A stretch of 64,000 bases of DNA from Burkholderiales bacterium RIFCSPLOWO2_12_FULL_61_40 (lineage in GTDB: Bacteria; Pseudomonadota; Gammaproteobacteria; Burkholderiales; Burkholderiaceae_C), in NCBI GenBank assembly GCA_001770935.1, contig MESI01000115.1, positions 1-64,000 of the forward strand, written 5' to 3'. The notes under the pieces were generated by a model. It saw nothing but the letters and a program-made list of their open reading frames with translations, did not search any database and had not been told where the DNA came from. Below are positions 40,562-48,752 of this stretch, piece by piece (within the stretch, counting starts at the first letter, position 1; the number at the start of each line of letters is the position of its first letter). Position numbers and translations under genes: made by a program.

Positions 40562-41074
40562 CTATTCAATGGTCATGGCCTTGAGCTGCCACGCCGATCG
40601 CTCGTAGTACACGGTGGAGCGCAGTTCCGCCTGGGTGTCATAGGGGTAGACGATGAAAAGGGGGCCTTTGGTCTTGACCGGAATGGCTTCTCCGTTCATC
40701 TGGTGCGCCACGATGACGTCGTACTTTTGAGCGTCTTGCACCGGAATGCGGGTCTGGTAGTCATTCAAGGCCAAAGCTTTGATGGTGCTGCCGCTGGCCT
40801 TGGCCGCCGCCAGCACATCCCGCAACAAAGGGCCGGTGAATTGGATCGGACGTTTGTCCCAGGGTGTCATGGTGGTGAAGGTCTGCTGGGGCAATTTTTG
40901 CAGCATGGCGAGGTCAAACACGGCCGCATGGGGGGCGTTTTTTTCACCCACCTTGCCCGAGATGGTCAGGATGACCTTGCCGGTGGCGGGCGGCAAGGCC
41001 AACGCAGGAAGCGCCTGGCCCAAGGCCAGCACAGACAGACACAAGGCAATCCATCGCAGGGGGAGCAGTCGCAT
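40562..41074 (-). CDS. Periplasmic SUOX-fold (oxidoreductase molybdopterin-binding) protein
   Basis: 170 residues with a signal peptide (MRLLPLRWIALCLSVLALGQ, cut near residue 26). The mature part resembles the small molybdopterin-binding oxidoreductase domain: GKVILTISGKVG, then PIQFTGPLLRDVLAAAKASG, KALALNDYQTRIPVQD and KGPLFIVYPYD. The mature sequence contains no cysteine, so the Mo-ligating Cys of sulfite-oxidase enzymes is absent; a binding or sensory role is more likely than catalysis. ATG 41074 was chosen for the signal peptide. It forms an operon with the histidine kinase downstream. Confidence 0.78.
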   Translation of the reverse strand: MRLLPLRWIALCLSVLALGQALPALALPPATGKVILTISGKVGEKNAPHAAVFDLAMLQKLPQQTFTTMTPWDKRPIQFTGPLLRDVLAAAKASGSTIKALALNDYQTRIPVQDAQKYDVIVAHQMNGEAIPVKTKGPLFIVYPYDTQAELRSTVYYERSAWQLKAMTIE

Positions 41075-41163
41075 GAGATCTCCAAAAAGGCCGGGGCCAA
41101 AGGTGCTCAGAAATTGCGTGCATCTTAACGACCTCATGAAAAAAGTGTGAACTCCTTTGCGCA

Positions 41164-41589
41164 TCAGAAAAGCCACCCAGCATCACAACAAGCAGTGCTA
41201 TGGGCGCCACCCCATAACACTGCCAATCCCCCTACTGCCAGCTCGCCACAATCACCGGATTCAGCGCCGCCGCACAGCTGACAGACAGCGTGGTCTGTCC
41301 AGGTGGCGGTGGAAAACATGGCGTTCAGCATGCCCATCAACGCGGTGGCATCGCGCCGCGCACGCTGGGCATCTGCGGGGGAATCGGAATTTGGCGGGTA
41401 GTTGCCCACGTGCTGGCGCAAGTCGGCCAGTATGTTGTCCCAAAATACCAGGTCCAATGTGGCACCGGTGGCGGGTGCAGCCTTGGGTTGCAGGAGGCGC
41501 TTGAGGTCGTAGCTGCCATATTCAAGGGCATGCAGAATCGTTGGTGGTAAGCGCCACTCTCTGTACTGGCATGTGTTCACCCTTTTCAT
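41164..41589 (-). CDS. Uncertain hypothetical ORF upstream of the vapBC pair
   Basis: 141 codons from ATG 41589 with a mixed composition (YREWRLPPTILHALEYGSYD, then LVFWDNILADLRQHV) and a Gly/Cys-rich end. It has no ribosome-binding site, no recognised domain and no signal peptide. It is the only candidate in the 570 bp between the SUOX-fold gene and the antitoxin. It may be a degraded gene. Nothing else is evident in that stretch apart from the operator-like palindrome at 41610. Confidence 0.3.
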   Translation of the reverse strand: MKRVNTCQYREWRLPPTILHALEYGSYDLKRLLQPKAAPATGATLDLVFWDNILADLRQHVGNYPPNSDSPADAQRARRDATALMGMLNAMFSTATWTDHAVCQLCGGAESGDCGELAVGGLAVLWGGAHSTACCDAGWLF

Positions 41590-41609
41590 GAATGTTGCAA
41601 ATTGATGGT

Positions 41610-41628
41610 GTAATAATTTCGGTATTAC
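41610..41628 (+). promoter_or_regulatory. Palindromic operator candidate of the toxin-antitoxin pair
   Basis: GTAATA-n7-TATTAC, centred 29 bp before the antitoxin ATG in a locally AT-rich stretch. Ribbon-helix-helix antitoxins typically autoregulate through such palindromes. Confidence 0.5.
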
Positions 41629-41647
41629 TTTTTGAGAAGCCATCGCC

Positions 41648-41938
41648 ATGACCATGACCGTCAAACTCGATGAACCGCTGGAGCGTGCTTTGCGTCAGCG
41701 CTGTGCGACCGTGGGGCGCTCTGCCAGTGCACTGATGCGCGAGGCTTTGCAGGCTTATTTGGCGCAAACGGCACCGCCTGCCCCTTCGGCCTACGCACTG
41801 GGGGAGGATTTGTTTGGCAAGCACGCTGGGGCGGCAGATTTGTCCAGCCAGCGCCGGGCTGCGTTGCAACAGATTTGGGATCAAAAACATCCCGCAGGCC
41901 CTGCGCCCGCTGCCAAGCCACGCCATGGCAAAAACTGA
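41648..41938 (+). CDS. Ribbon-helix-helix antitoxin (CopG/VapB type)
   Basis: 96 residues. The N-terminal RHH fold is clear: MTMTVKLDEPLERALRQRCA then GRSASALMREALQAYLAQ. The C-terminal tail is Ala/Pro-rich and would be the toxin-neutralising part. It overlaps the toxin gene by 14 bp. A palindrome upstream is a probable autoregulatory operator. The start could be either the first ATG or the second, two codons later. Confidence 0.85.
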   Translation: MTMTVKLDEPLERALRQRCATVGRSASALMREALQAYLAQTAPPAPSAYALGEDLFGKHAGAADLSSQRRAALQQIWDQKHPAGPAPAAKPRHGKN

Positions 41939-42431
41939 CGCGCGAGCGCCGGGACGGCGCTCGGCGGCAAGCGTTGGCACTGCAGCACGCACGGTGGTGG
42001 CCGACAGCGGCCCGCTGCTGGCCCTTTTCAACACGGCAGACCATTGGCACACACCTGTGCTGCAGTGGCTGCAAGCCAACCCACAGGCCCGGCTGCTGAC
42101 GACCTGGCCAGTCGTCACCGAGGTGTGCGCCATGCTGGCCCGGCGCGTCAGCAACGCGGCGGCGCTGGACTTTTTGCGCTGGGGGCAAAGGGGCGGTTTT
42201 ACGCTGGATGCGCCTGGCGCTGAAGCCTTGCCCGAGGCCTTGGCACAGGTGCTGTTAATCAGCGAGCGCTTCCATGATTTGCCATTTGACTTGTCCGATG
42301 CATCCGTCGCCGACCTGGCTGCGCGCCACGGTTTGCGCCATGTGTTAACCATTGATTCCGACTTTGACGTGTACCGCGACGCCCGTGGCAAGGCACTGCG
42401 CCATGTGCTGCGCGATGGCTGGGCTGGGTAG
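41925..42431 (+). CDS. PIN-domain ribonuclease toxin (VapC type)
   Basis: 168 residues. A PIN domain starts near residue 22 with VVADSGPLLALFNTADHWH, where the Asp is the first catalytic acid. Further acids are in WPVVTEVCAMLARR, DLSDASVADLAARHG and LTIDSDFDVYRD, the expected four-acid set. VapC toxins cleave tRNA or rRNA when freed from their antitoxin. ATG 41925 lies inside the antitoxin gene, so translation is coupled. A short basic N-terminal extension (residues 1-20) is unusual. Confidence 0.85.
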   Translation: MAKTDARAPGRRSAASVGTAARTVVADSGPLLALFNTADHWHTPVLQWLQANPQARLLTTWPVVTEVCAMLARRVSNAAALDFLRWGQRGGFTLDAPGAEALPEALAQVLLISERFHDLPFDLSDASVADLAARHGLRHVLTIDSDFDVYRDARGKALRHVLRDGWAG

Positions 42432-42466
42432 GTTCGCCGTCATCTCCGAGGCTTGCCTATCCCCGC

Positions 42467-43261
42467 TCAAAACGTGCCCGGATACGCCCCGCCGTCCACC
42501 AGCACGTTTTGCCCGGTGATGTAGCCCGCTTGTCGGCTGCACAAAAATGCGCACACCGCGCCAAACTCATCGGGCGTGCCAAAGCGCCGGGCGGGGATGG
42601 CTTGGCGGCGTTGGTCGGTCACCGCGTCCAGCGGCTGGCCGCTTTTTTGCGCGGTGCCTTGCAGGGTGCTGCGCAGGCGGTCGGTGTCAAAGGCGCCGGG
42701 CAGCAGGTTGTTGATCGTCACCCCCTGGGCCGCCAGGCTGGAGCGCGCCACACCGGCTACAAAACCGGTCAGGCCGCTGCGCGCGCCGTTGGACAGGCCC
42801 AGGATGTCGATGGGCGACTTCACGGCGCTGGACGTGATGTTGACAACGCGGCCAAAGCCGCGCGCCGCCATGCCGTCCACCGTGGCCTTGATGAGTTCGA
42901 TGGGGGTGAGCATATTGGCGTCCACGGCCTTGATCCAGGCGTCGCGGTCCCAGTCCCTAAAGTTGCCGGTGGGCGGGCCCCCGGCATTGGTGACCACAAT
43001 GTCGAAGTCGCCGCGCACGGCGAACACCGCCGCCCGGCCCGCCTCGGTCGTGATATCTTGGGCACAAAATAGCACGCTAGCCCCCGTAGAATCTGCGCAA
43101 GCAGCTATCAATTCAGTAGCAGATGTTTCCAATTGCTCGCGCCCCCGCGCCACCATGAGCACGTTCACCCCCTCTTGCACCAGCGCCCGCGCACAGCCCA
43201 GGCCCAGCCCTTTGCTGGCGCCACACACCAAAGCCCATTTGCCGCGAAGTCCTAAATCCAT
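42467..43261 (-). CDS. Short-chain dehydrogenase/reductase lacking canonical YxxxK
   Basis: 264 residues. The Rossmann motif GASKGLGLG (14-22), the NAG-type VTNAGGPPTG and the C-terminal GYITGQNVLVDGGAYPGTF are typical of SDRs. Where YxxxK is expected the sequence reads LSNGAR, so the usual catalytic Tyr and Lys are replaced; a related SDR subgroup shows the same. Residues 48-63 (ATELIAACADSTGASV) are encoded by repeat R2. GAGGAG precedes the ATG. It is divergent from the CoA hydrolase/GNAT gene. The substrate is unknown. Confidence 0.88.
   Translation of the reverse strand: MDLGLRGKWALVCGASKGLGLGCARALVQEGVNVLMVARGREQLETSATELIAACADSTGASVLFCAQDITTEAGRAAVFAVRGDFDIVVTNAGGPPTGNFRDWDRDAWIKAVDANMLTPIELIKATVDGMAARGFGRVVNITSSAVKSPIDILGLSNGARSGLTGFVAGVARSSLAAQGVTINNLLPGAFDTDRLRSTLQGTAQKSGQPLDAVTDQRRQAIPARRFGTPDEFGAVCAFLCSRQAGYITGQNVLVDGGAYPGTF
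43074..43121 (-). repeat. R2 interspersed repeat, copy 9 (inside the SDR gene)
   Basis: On the minus strand GCTACTGAATTGATAGCTGC is followed by TTGCGCAGATTCTACGGGGG and CTAGCGTGC. It is sense to the SDR gene and in the same frame as the LolA and IleS copies. Confidence 0.8.
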
Positions 43262-43350
43262 GGAGTTGCTCCTCTATTGAAGTGTCATCCGGGCAGTTGC
43301 CCAATTCCGCCGATATGCGGGATGATACGAACTCCCGCCGACCCGGCCCG

Positions 43351-45240
43351 ATGCAGGACAAGCCAGCCATGTTTTCCAAAAGCCCCAAAAAACCGCACCC
43401 ACTTGACGCCTACGCTGACAAGGTGTGCTCTGCGCAGCAGGCAGTAGGCCAGATCCGCAATGGCGAGCATGTGTTTGTGGGCACCGGCTGTGCCGCGCCC
43501 CAGGGCTTGCTGCGGGCGCTGGAAGCGCTGCCGGTGGTACCGGCCGACCTGGAGCTGCTGCACTTTTTCACCATCCAGGCCTTTGAGCACGATGCCGACG
43601 GCCACAGCACCACGCGCTTCAAGCACCGCACCTTTTTTGTCGGCAGCGACATGCGCGCCGCCGTCAAGCAGGGGCTGGTGGAGTATGTGCCCATGTCGGT
43701 GGCGCGGGTGCCGGAGATGATGGCGCTGGGGCGGGTGCCGGTGGACGTGGCACTGATCCAGGTCAGCCTGCCCGACGCGTTTGGTTTTGTGAGCCTGGGC
43801 ATTTCGGTGGACATCATCCCGGCGGCGGTGGCGCGCGCCCGGCTGGTGATTGCCGAGGTCAACCCGGCCATGCCGCGCTCCATGGGCGACTCCACGCTGC
43901 ATGTCAGCCGCATCCACCACCTGGTGCCGGTGGACACGCCCATCACCGAACTGCAGCGCAGCCCTTCGCAGGCCGAGGATGTGCAGCGCATTGCGCGCTA
44001 CATTGCCGGCATCATCGACGATGGCTCCACGCTGCAGATCGGGCTGGGGCAACTGGCCCACGAAGCCTTGCAGTACCTTACCGATCGCAAGGACCTGGGC
44101 ATCCACTCCGATGTCATCTCCGACGCCATTTTTCCGCTGCTGGAGCACGGCAGCCTGACGGGGGCCAAAAAGACCAGCCAGCCCTTCAAGATCGTGACCA
44201 GCCTGGCGCTGGGTTCGCGCAGGTTGTACGACCTGATTGACCGCAACCCCTTGTTTGTGTTCCAGCCCATCGACGTGGTGTGCAACCCGGCCACCATTGC
44301 GGCACAGCACAAGATGGTGGCCATTGCCCAGGCCTTTGCCATCGACCTCACCGGCCAGGTGTGTGTGGACCAGTTTGACGGCGAGTTCTACAGCGGCATC
44401 GGCAACCAGGGGGAATTCTTGCGCGGCGCCTCGCGCTCGCCCGGCGGCAAGCCCATCATCTGCATGACCTCCACCACCGAGGACGGCGAAACCTCCCGCA
44501 TCCGCCCGGCCCTGCTGGCGGGCGAGGCGGCCACCATTGCGCGCACCGATGTGCATTACGTGGTAACCGAATACGGCATCGCCTATTTGTTTGGCAAGTC
44601 CATCCGCCAGCGGGCCACCGCGCTGATCGAGCTGGCCCACCCGAAATTTCGCCCCGCGCTGTTTGCCCAGGCGCAGGCACTGGGCTACCTGCCGCTGGAG
44701 CAAACCCTGCACAACCTGCGTGCCTACCCGGTGGAGGAAGAGCAGACCATCACCCTCAAGGACGGCCGCACCGTGCTACTGCGCCCGGCCCTGTCCAGCG
44801 ACGCGCAGGGCATCCGCGAGCTGTTCCACCACCTGAGCGAAGAAGACGTGTACACCCGTTTTTTCCGCAATGTGCGCGGCCTGTCCGACCAGGAGGTGGA
44901 GCGCCTGTGCAATGTGAACTACGAGAACGAAGTGGCCTTTGTGGCCACCACCGGCGGGCGCGAAGAGGCGCAGATCGTGGGCCAATCGTGTTATTTCACC
45001 AACCCGACCACCAACCTGGCCGACACCGCCTTCATGGTGCACCCCGACTGGCAGGGCAGCGGATTGGGCGGGGCCTTGCAGGCCTGCATGGTGCAGCACG
45101 CCAAGCGCCGGGGCCTGCGCGGCTTTGTGGCCGATGTGCTGCCCGGCAATGCGCGCATGCTGCACCTGGCCCGCAACGGCTCACCCAATGTGCAGGTCGA
45201 ACGCCACCAGGACTCGGTGCACATCACGCAGCAGTTCTGA
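43351..45240 (+). CDS. Acetyl-CoA hydrolase/transferase fused to a GNAT acetyltransferase
   Basis: About 629 residues from ATG 43351; the start is uncertain and ATG 43369 or an upstream GTG 43282 are possible. The N-terminal two thirds is a class I CoA-transferase/acetyl-CoA hydrolase with IGLGQLAHEALQYL, the catalytic-Glu region FDGEFYSGIGNQGEFLRGA and VTEYGIAYLFGKSIRQRA. The last 150 residues are a GNAT domain (VLLRPALSSDAQGIRELFHH, then QGSGLGGALQACMVQHAKRR). The fusion couples CoA thioester turnover to acyl transfer, perhaps to a protein lysine; that is inference. A second, unfused hydrolase lies at 49279-51399. Confidence 0.87.
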   Translation: MQDKPAMFSKSPKKPHPLDAYADKVCSAQQAVGQIRNGEHVFVGTGCAAPQGLLRALEALPVVPADLELLHFFTIQAFEHDADGHSTTRFKHRTFFVGSDMRAAVKQGLVEYVPMSVARVPEMMALGRVPVDVALIQVSLPDAFGFVSLGISVDIIPAAVARARLVIAEVNPAMPRSMGDSTLHVSRIHHLVPVDTPITELQRSPSQAEDVQRIARYIAGIIDDGSTLQIGLGQLAHEALQYLTDRKDLGIHSDVISDAIFPLLEHGSLTGAKKTSQPFKIVTSLALGSRRLYDLIDRNPLFVFQPIDVVCNPATIAAQHKMVAIAQAFAIDLTGQVCVDQFDGEFYSGIGNQGEFLRGASRSPGGKPIICMTSTTEDGETSRIRPALLAGEAATIARTDVHYVVTEYGIAYLFGKSIRQRATALIELAHPKFRPALFAQAQALGYLPLEQTLHNLRAYPVEEEQTITLKDGRTVLLRPALSSDAQGIRELFHHLSEEDVYTRFFRNVRGLSDQEVERLCNVNYENEVAFVATTGGREEAQIVGQSCYFTNPTTNLADTAFMVHPDWQGSGLGGALQACMVQHAKRRGLRGFVADVLPGNARMLHLARNGSPNVQVERHQDSVHITQQF

Positions 45241-45265
45241 ACTTGGCCCCTGCGTGCATCAGTTT

Positions 45266-45330
45266 CGCTATAAATTCAGGAGCTGTTTGCGCTTATTCCA
45301 CGCGGGCTGCAGCCATTTATGGCTTGAATA
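45266..45330 (+). repeat. R2 interspersed repeat, copy 10
   Basis: GCTATAAATTCAGGAGCTGT is followed by TTGCGCTTATTCCACGCGGG, CTGCAGCC and TTTATGGCTTGAAT. Its far end supplies the last codons and TAA stop of the convergent DUF808 gene. Confidence 0.75.
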
Positions 45331-46252
45331 ACTGACGCACACGCTGGCCCCCGGTCACCGCCAGCAAGACCAGCGCCCCGGCGACCACACCGGCCAGCGC
45401 ATCCAGCAGCAGTGGCACCGCAGCCTGCGCCAGCGCCATGTCGGCCAGCCCCGATACCAGAGCGTCCACCCCGTGGTGCAAGAACGGCAGGCCATGCACC
45501 AGAATGCCACCGCCCACCAAAAACATGGCGGCGGTACCGGCCACCGACAAAAACTTCATCAGCCAGGGCGCCGCGCCCAACAGGCCACGCCCCCACGCCC
45601 GCTGCACTTCGGCCCAGCCACCTGCACCGCCCTTGCGGCTGAGGTACAGCCCCAGATCGTCGATCTTGACGATGCCCGCCACAATGCCGTAGACCCCAAA
45701 CGTCATCAGCACCGCAATGCCGCTGAGCACGCTGAGCTGCGTCATCCAGCCACTGGTTTGCACCGTGCCCAGGGTGATGGCAATGATTTCGGCCGACAGG
45801 ATGAAGTCGGTGCGGATGGCGCCTTTGACCTTGTCCCGCTCCAGCGCCAGCAGGTCCACCGAGGGGTCCGCCAGCGCCTGCATCAGCTCGGCCTCATGCG
45901 CCTGGTCCTCAGCTGCGTGGTGCAAGAACTTGTGCGCCAGTTTTTCAAAACCCTCAAAACACAAAAAGGCACCGCCCACCATCAACAATGGGGTCACCGC
46001 CCAGGGGATGACGAAGCTGATGGCCAGTGCCGAGGGCACCAGAATCAGCTTGTTGAGCAAGGAGCCCTTGCACACCGCCCACACCACCGGCAGCTCCCGG
46101 TCGGCGGTCACTCCGGCCACCTGTTGCGCATTCAGTGCCAGGTCGTCGCCCAGCACCCCGGCAGTTTTCTGGGCTGCCACTTTGGTCAGCACCGCCACAT
46201 CGTCCAAAATAGTGGCAATGTCGTCAATCAGAGCAAGAAGGCTACTCGCCAT
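45317..46252 (-). CDS. DUF808 family inner-membrane protein (YedI-like)
   Basis: 311 residues. The N-terminal cytoplasmic region (ASSLLALIDDIATILDDVAV, then TKVAAQKTAGVLGDDLALNA) is diagnostic of DUF808. Five or six hydrophobic helices follow, including KLILVPSALAISFVIPWAVT and PLLLDALAGVVAGALVLLAV. The function is unknown. The C-terminal LFKP and the stop codon are inside an R2 repeat. It is divergent from the GGDEF-EAL gene across 67 bp. Confidence 0.88.
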   Translation of the reverse strand: MASSLLALIDDIATILDDVAVLTKVAAQKTAGVLGDDLALNAQQVAGVTADRELPVVWAVCKGSLLNKLILVPSALAISFVIPWAVTPLLMVGGAFLCFEGFEKLAHKFLHHAAEDQAHEAELMQALADPSVDLLALERDKVKGAIRTDFILSAEIIAITLGTVQTSGWMTQLSVLSGIAVLMTFGVYGIVAGIVKIDDLGLYLSRKGGAGGWAEVQRAWGRGLLGAAPWLMKFLSVAGTAAMFLVGGGILVHGLPFLHHGVDALVSGLADMALAQAAVPLLLDALAGVVAGALVLLAVTGGQRVRQLFKP

Positions 46253-46319
46253 AGGGTAATCCCGCAGTTATAAGAAAGTCGATTTTCACCTGCAAGCCGC
46301 ACAATAGCCGCACCACGCC

Positions 46320-48635
46320 ATGTTATTTTCGATGAACTATGCCCTGACCATCAACGCCGCTGTCAGCCTCATCATGGGGGTGGCACTGGTGTTGGTCTGG
46401 CGCCGGGACCGCACACAAGCCTTCACCCGCTATATGGGTTGGGCCAATCTGGTGCAGCTGCTGGTGCCCGCCACTTTCTGGCTCACCGCACAAAACAGCC
46501 CGGCCGCGGACCTCCTGGGGAGGACCGCGCTTCCCGCCGTGGCCGCCATGTACACCACTTTGCTGGCGGTAGGGACCATGCACCTGGCCCACCGGCCGGT
46601 CCCCACAAAATGGGTTGGTCTGTTTCTGCTGGCGCTGGTGGCCGTCAACGCCACCACCCTTGGGCTCGGCGGCATGCGCTTGGGCCAGGCCATCGCCGCC
46701 GCCATCAATACCCTGCTGGGCGTGGTATGCACCTATTGGTTGTGGAACTCCGGCGCCACGCGCTACCACTCCGAAAAATTGGTGGGTCCACTGCTGGTCC
46801 TGCTGGGCCTGAACCAGTTTGTCTACGTGGTGTACCAGGACGGGGGGGTGGCCCTGCAGGCCATACTGGGTGCGCTGCTGCGCATGGCCTTGGGGCTGGT
46901 GCTGCTCTATGCCGCTTTGGACCGGATCGCGCTGGCCGCCCGGAAATTGCAACACCGCTTTGAGCGCCTGACCGACCGTTCGCACCAGGGCATTTTGATC
47001 TTCCAGACCGAGCACATCGTCTATGCCAACCCGGCTTGCATGGACATCTACGGGGCCAGCGACATTGCCGACATGAATTCCGCGGTGGTCACCCGGTCCA
47101 TCCCCAAGGCCGAGCGCGCCATGGTGGGCCAGTTGCTGCAACGCATTCAAAGCGGCCAGCAAGACGATTTCAGCTACGAGGCCCTGCGCCACCGCCAGGA
47201 CGGCACCCCCATGTGGCTGCGTTTTCATTTTTTCTGCACCGAGTGGGATGGCCTGCCAGCCGTGCAGGTGCTGATTTCGGACGACACCGAACGCTACCAG
47301 GCCAACCAGGCCCTGGTCTACCAGGCCCTGCACGATGACCTGACCGGCTTGCCCAACCGCGCTGCCTTGCTCAAAAGCCTGCGCCAGCGCTGCCAGCCCG
47401 ATGGCCCAGGAGAGCGCTTTGTACTGGTGCTGATGAACATCGACCGCTTCAAGCTGTTCAACGAAGCCCATGGCCACGCCATGGGGGACGAGGTGCTCAA
47501 AGCGCTGGGGCACGCCCTGCGCGGCGCGCTGGATACAGGCGTCGAGGTGATGCGCCTGGCGGGCGATGAATTTGCATTGGTCTCGGCCCCGCATGGCGAT
47601 GGTGATTTGGGTGAAACCGCCGTGGCCCTGGTCACCGCAGTGCGCCAGCTGCTCGCCAGGCCGCTGCAGGTGAACGAGGGGGAAATCTTCCTCGACGCAT
47701 CCCTGGGCATTGCCCTGTACCCCAACAGCGCCCGCGATGCGGACTCGCTGTTGCGCGCCGCCAATGCGGCCATGCATGTGGCCAAGCGCACCCCCGGCAC
47801 CTCCCACCGGCTTGCAGAAAAAGCGTTTGAGCGCGGCTCCAGCAATGTGCTGGAACAAGAGCAGGCGCTGCGCGCAGGCATCGAGCGCGCGGAATTTCAC
47901 CTGGTGTTCCAACCCAAGGTGAACGCCCAATCGGGCCGCTTGACCAGCTTCGAGGCCCTGGCGCGCTGGGACCGCCCCGGCGTGGGGCCGGTGAGCCCGG
48001 TGGAATTTATCGCCGCCGCCGAGCGCACCGGCTTGATTGGCGTGCTGGGCACCGCTTTGCTCAGACAGGCCTGCCAGCAGATCGCCAGCTGGCAGCTGCA
48101 ATACGGCACTTGCGTGCCGGTGGCGGTCAACGTGTCCCCCTTGCAATTGCTGGCCCCCCGCTTCCCCCAACTGGTGGCGCACATCCTGGACTCCTGTGGT
48201 GTGGCCGCGCAATGGCTGACGCTGGAAATCACCGAAAGCTCCGCCGTTCAAAACATGGAGCAAACCGTGCTGCAGGTGGAACAGTTGCGGGCCATGGGCG
48301 TGCACGTCGCCATGGACGACTTCGGCACCGGCTTTTCCTCGCTCAACATGCTGCGCAGCTTGCGCCTGCACACCCTCAAAATAGACCGGGGCCTGATCGA
48401 ACCCTTGCCCTCCAGCGACGCCATCGCGGTGGTGCGCGCCATTTGCCAGCTGGCCGATGCCTTGCATTTGCATGTGGTCGCCGAAGGCATAGAAACCGCA
48501 GAACAGGCCCACACCGCACGCGACGCAGGCTGTGGGGAACTGCAGGGTTATTTGTATTCCAGACCCCTGCTGCCCCAAGATGCGGGGGCTTGGCTGGGGC
48601 CGCTGGTGGTCGAACAGGTTCCCGCACCGGGATAA
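46320..48635 (+). CDS. Membrane PAS-GGDEF-EAL cyclic-di-GMP signalling protein
   Basis: 771 residues. About six hydrophobic helices (to residue 205) are followed by a PAS domain (about 215-335), a GGDEF domain and an EAL domain. The GGDEF signature reads AGDEF (414-418), a variant still seen in active cyclases, though activity is less certain. EAL is at 545-547, and DDFGTGFSSLNML is intact, so phosphodiesterase activity is likely. ATG 46320 is used; ATG 46332 is also in frame. The TAA stop is shared with the left edge of an R1 element. Confidence 0.9.
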   Translation: MLFSMNYALTINAAVSLIMGVALVLVWRRDRTQAFTRYMGWANLVQLLVPATFWLTAQNSPAADLLGRTALPAVAAMYTTLLAVGTMHLAHRPVPTKWVGLFLLALVAVNATTLGLGGMRLGQAIAAAINTLLGVVCTYWLWNSGATRYHSEKLVGPLLVLLGLNQFVYVVYQDGGVALQAILGALLRMALGLVLLYAALDRIALAARKLQHRFERLTDRSHQGILIFQTEHIVYANPACMDIYGASDIADMNSAVVTRSIPKAERAMVGQLLQRIQSGQQDDFSYEALRHRQDGTPMWLRFHFFCTEWDGLPAVQVLISDDTERYQANQALVYQALHDDLTGLPNRAALLKSLRQRCQPDGPGERFVLVLMNIDRFKLFNEAHGHAMGDEVLKALGHALRGALDTGVEVMRLAGDEFALVSAPHGDGDLGETAVALVTAVRQLLARPLQVNEGEIFLDASLGIALYPNSARDADSLLRAANAAMHVAKRTPGTSHRLAEKAFERGSSNVLEQEQALRAGIERAEFHLVFQPKVNAQSGRLTSFEALARWDRPGVGPVSPVEFIAAAERTGLIGVLGTALLRQACQQIASWQLQYGTCVPVAVNVSPLQLLAPRFPQLVAHILDSCGVAAQWLTLEITESSAVQNMEQTVLQVEQLRAMGVHVAMDDFGTGFSSLNMLRSLRLHTLKIDRGLIEPLPSSDAIAVVRAICQLADALHLHVVAEGIETAEQAHTARDAGCGELQGYLYSRPLLPQDAGAWLGPLVVEQVPAPG

Positions 48636-48737
48636 TTCCATTTCCATATCCATGCGATATGTCGTTGCCCCTCCTTGTCGTGCTAAAGCACTGCCTGCGT
48701 CGGGGCGCCTAATCTCTCATTGATCTGAAAACGGAAT
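48635..48737 (+). repeat. R1 103-bp intergenic element, copy 4
   Basis: It starts at the TAA stop of the GGDEF-EAL gene and ends GGAATAA. The internal palindrome GTGCTAAAGCAC is intact. It encodes the 23-residue frame [20 protein letters not shown] plus ISH and stop. Confidence 0.88.
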
Positions 48738-48752
48738 AAGCCATACAACACC

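Noticed and set aside
48654..48725. A 23-codon ORF inside R1 (MRYVVAPP...), present in three of the four full copies
   Set aside because: It is broken in copy 1, extended in copy 2, has no ribosome-binding site of its own, and the variation shows no clear bias to synonymous change; likely a by-product of the repeat.
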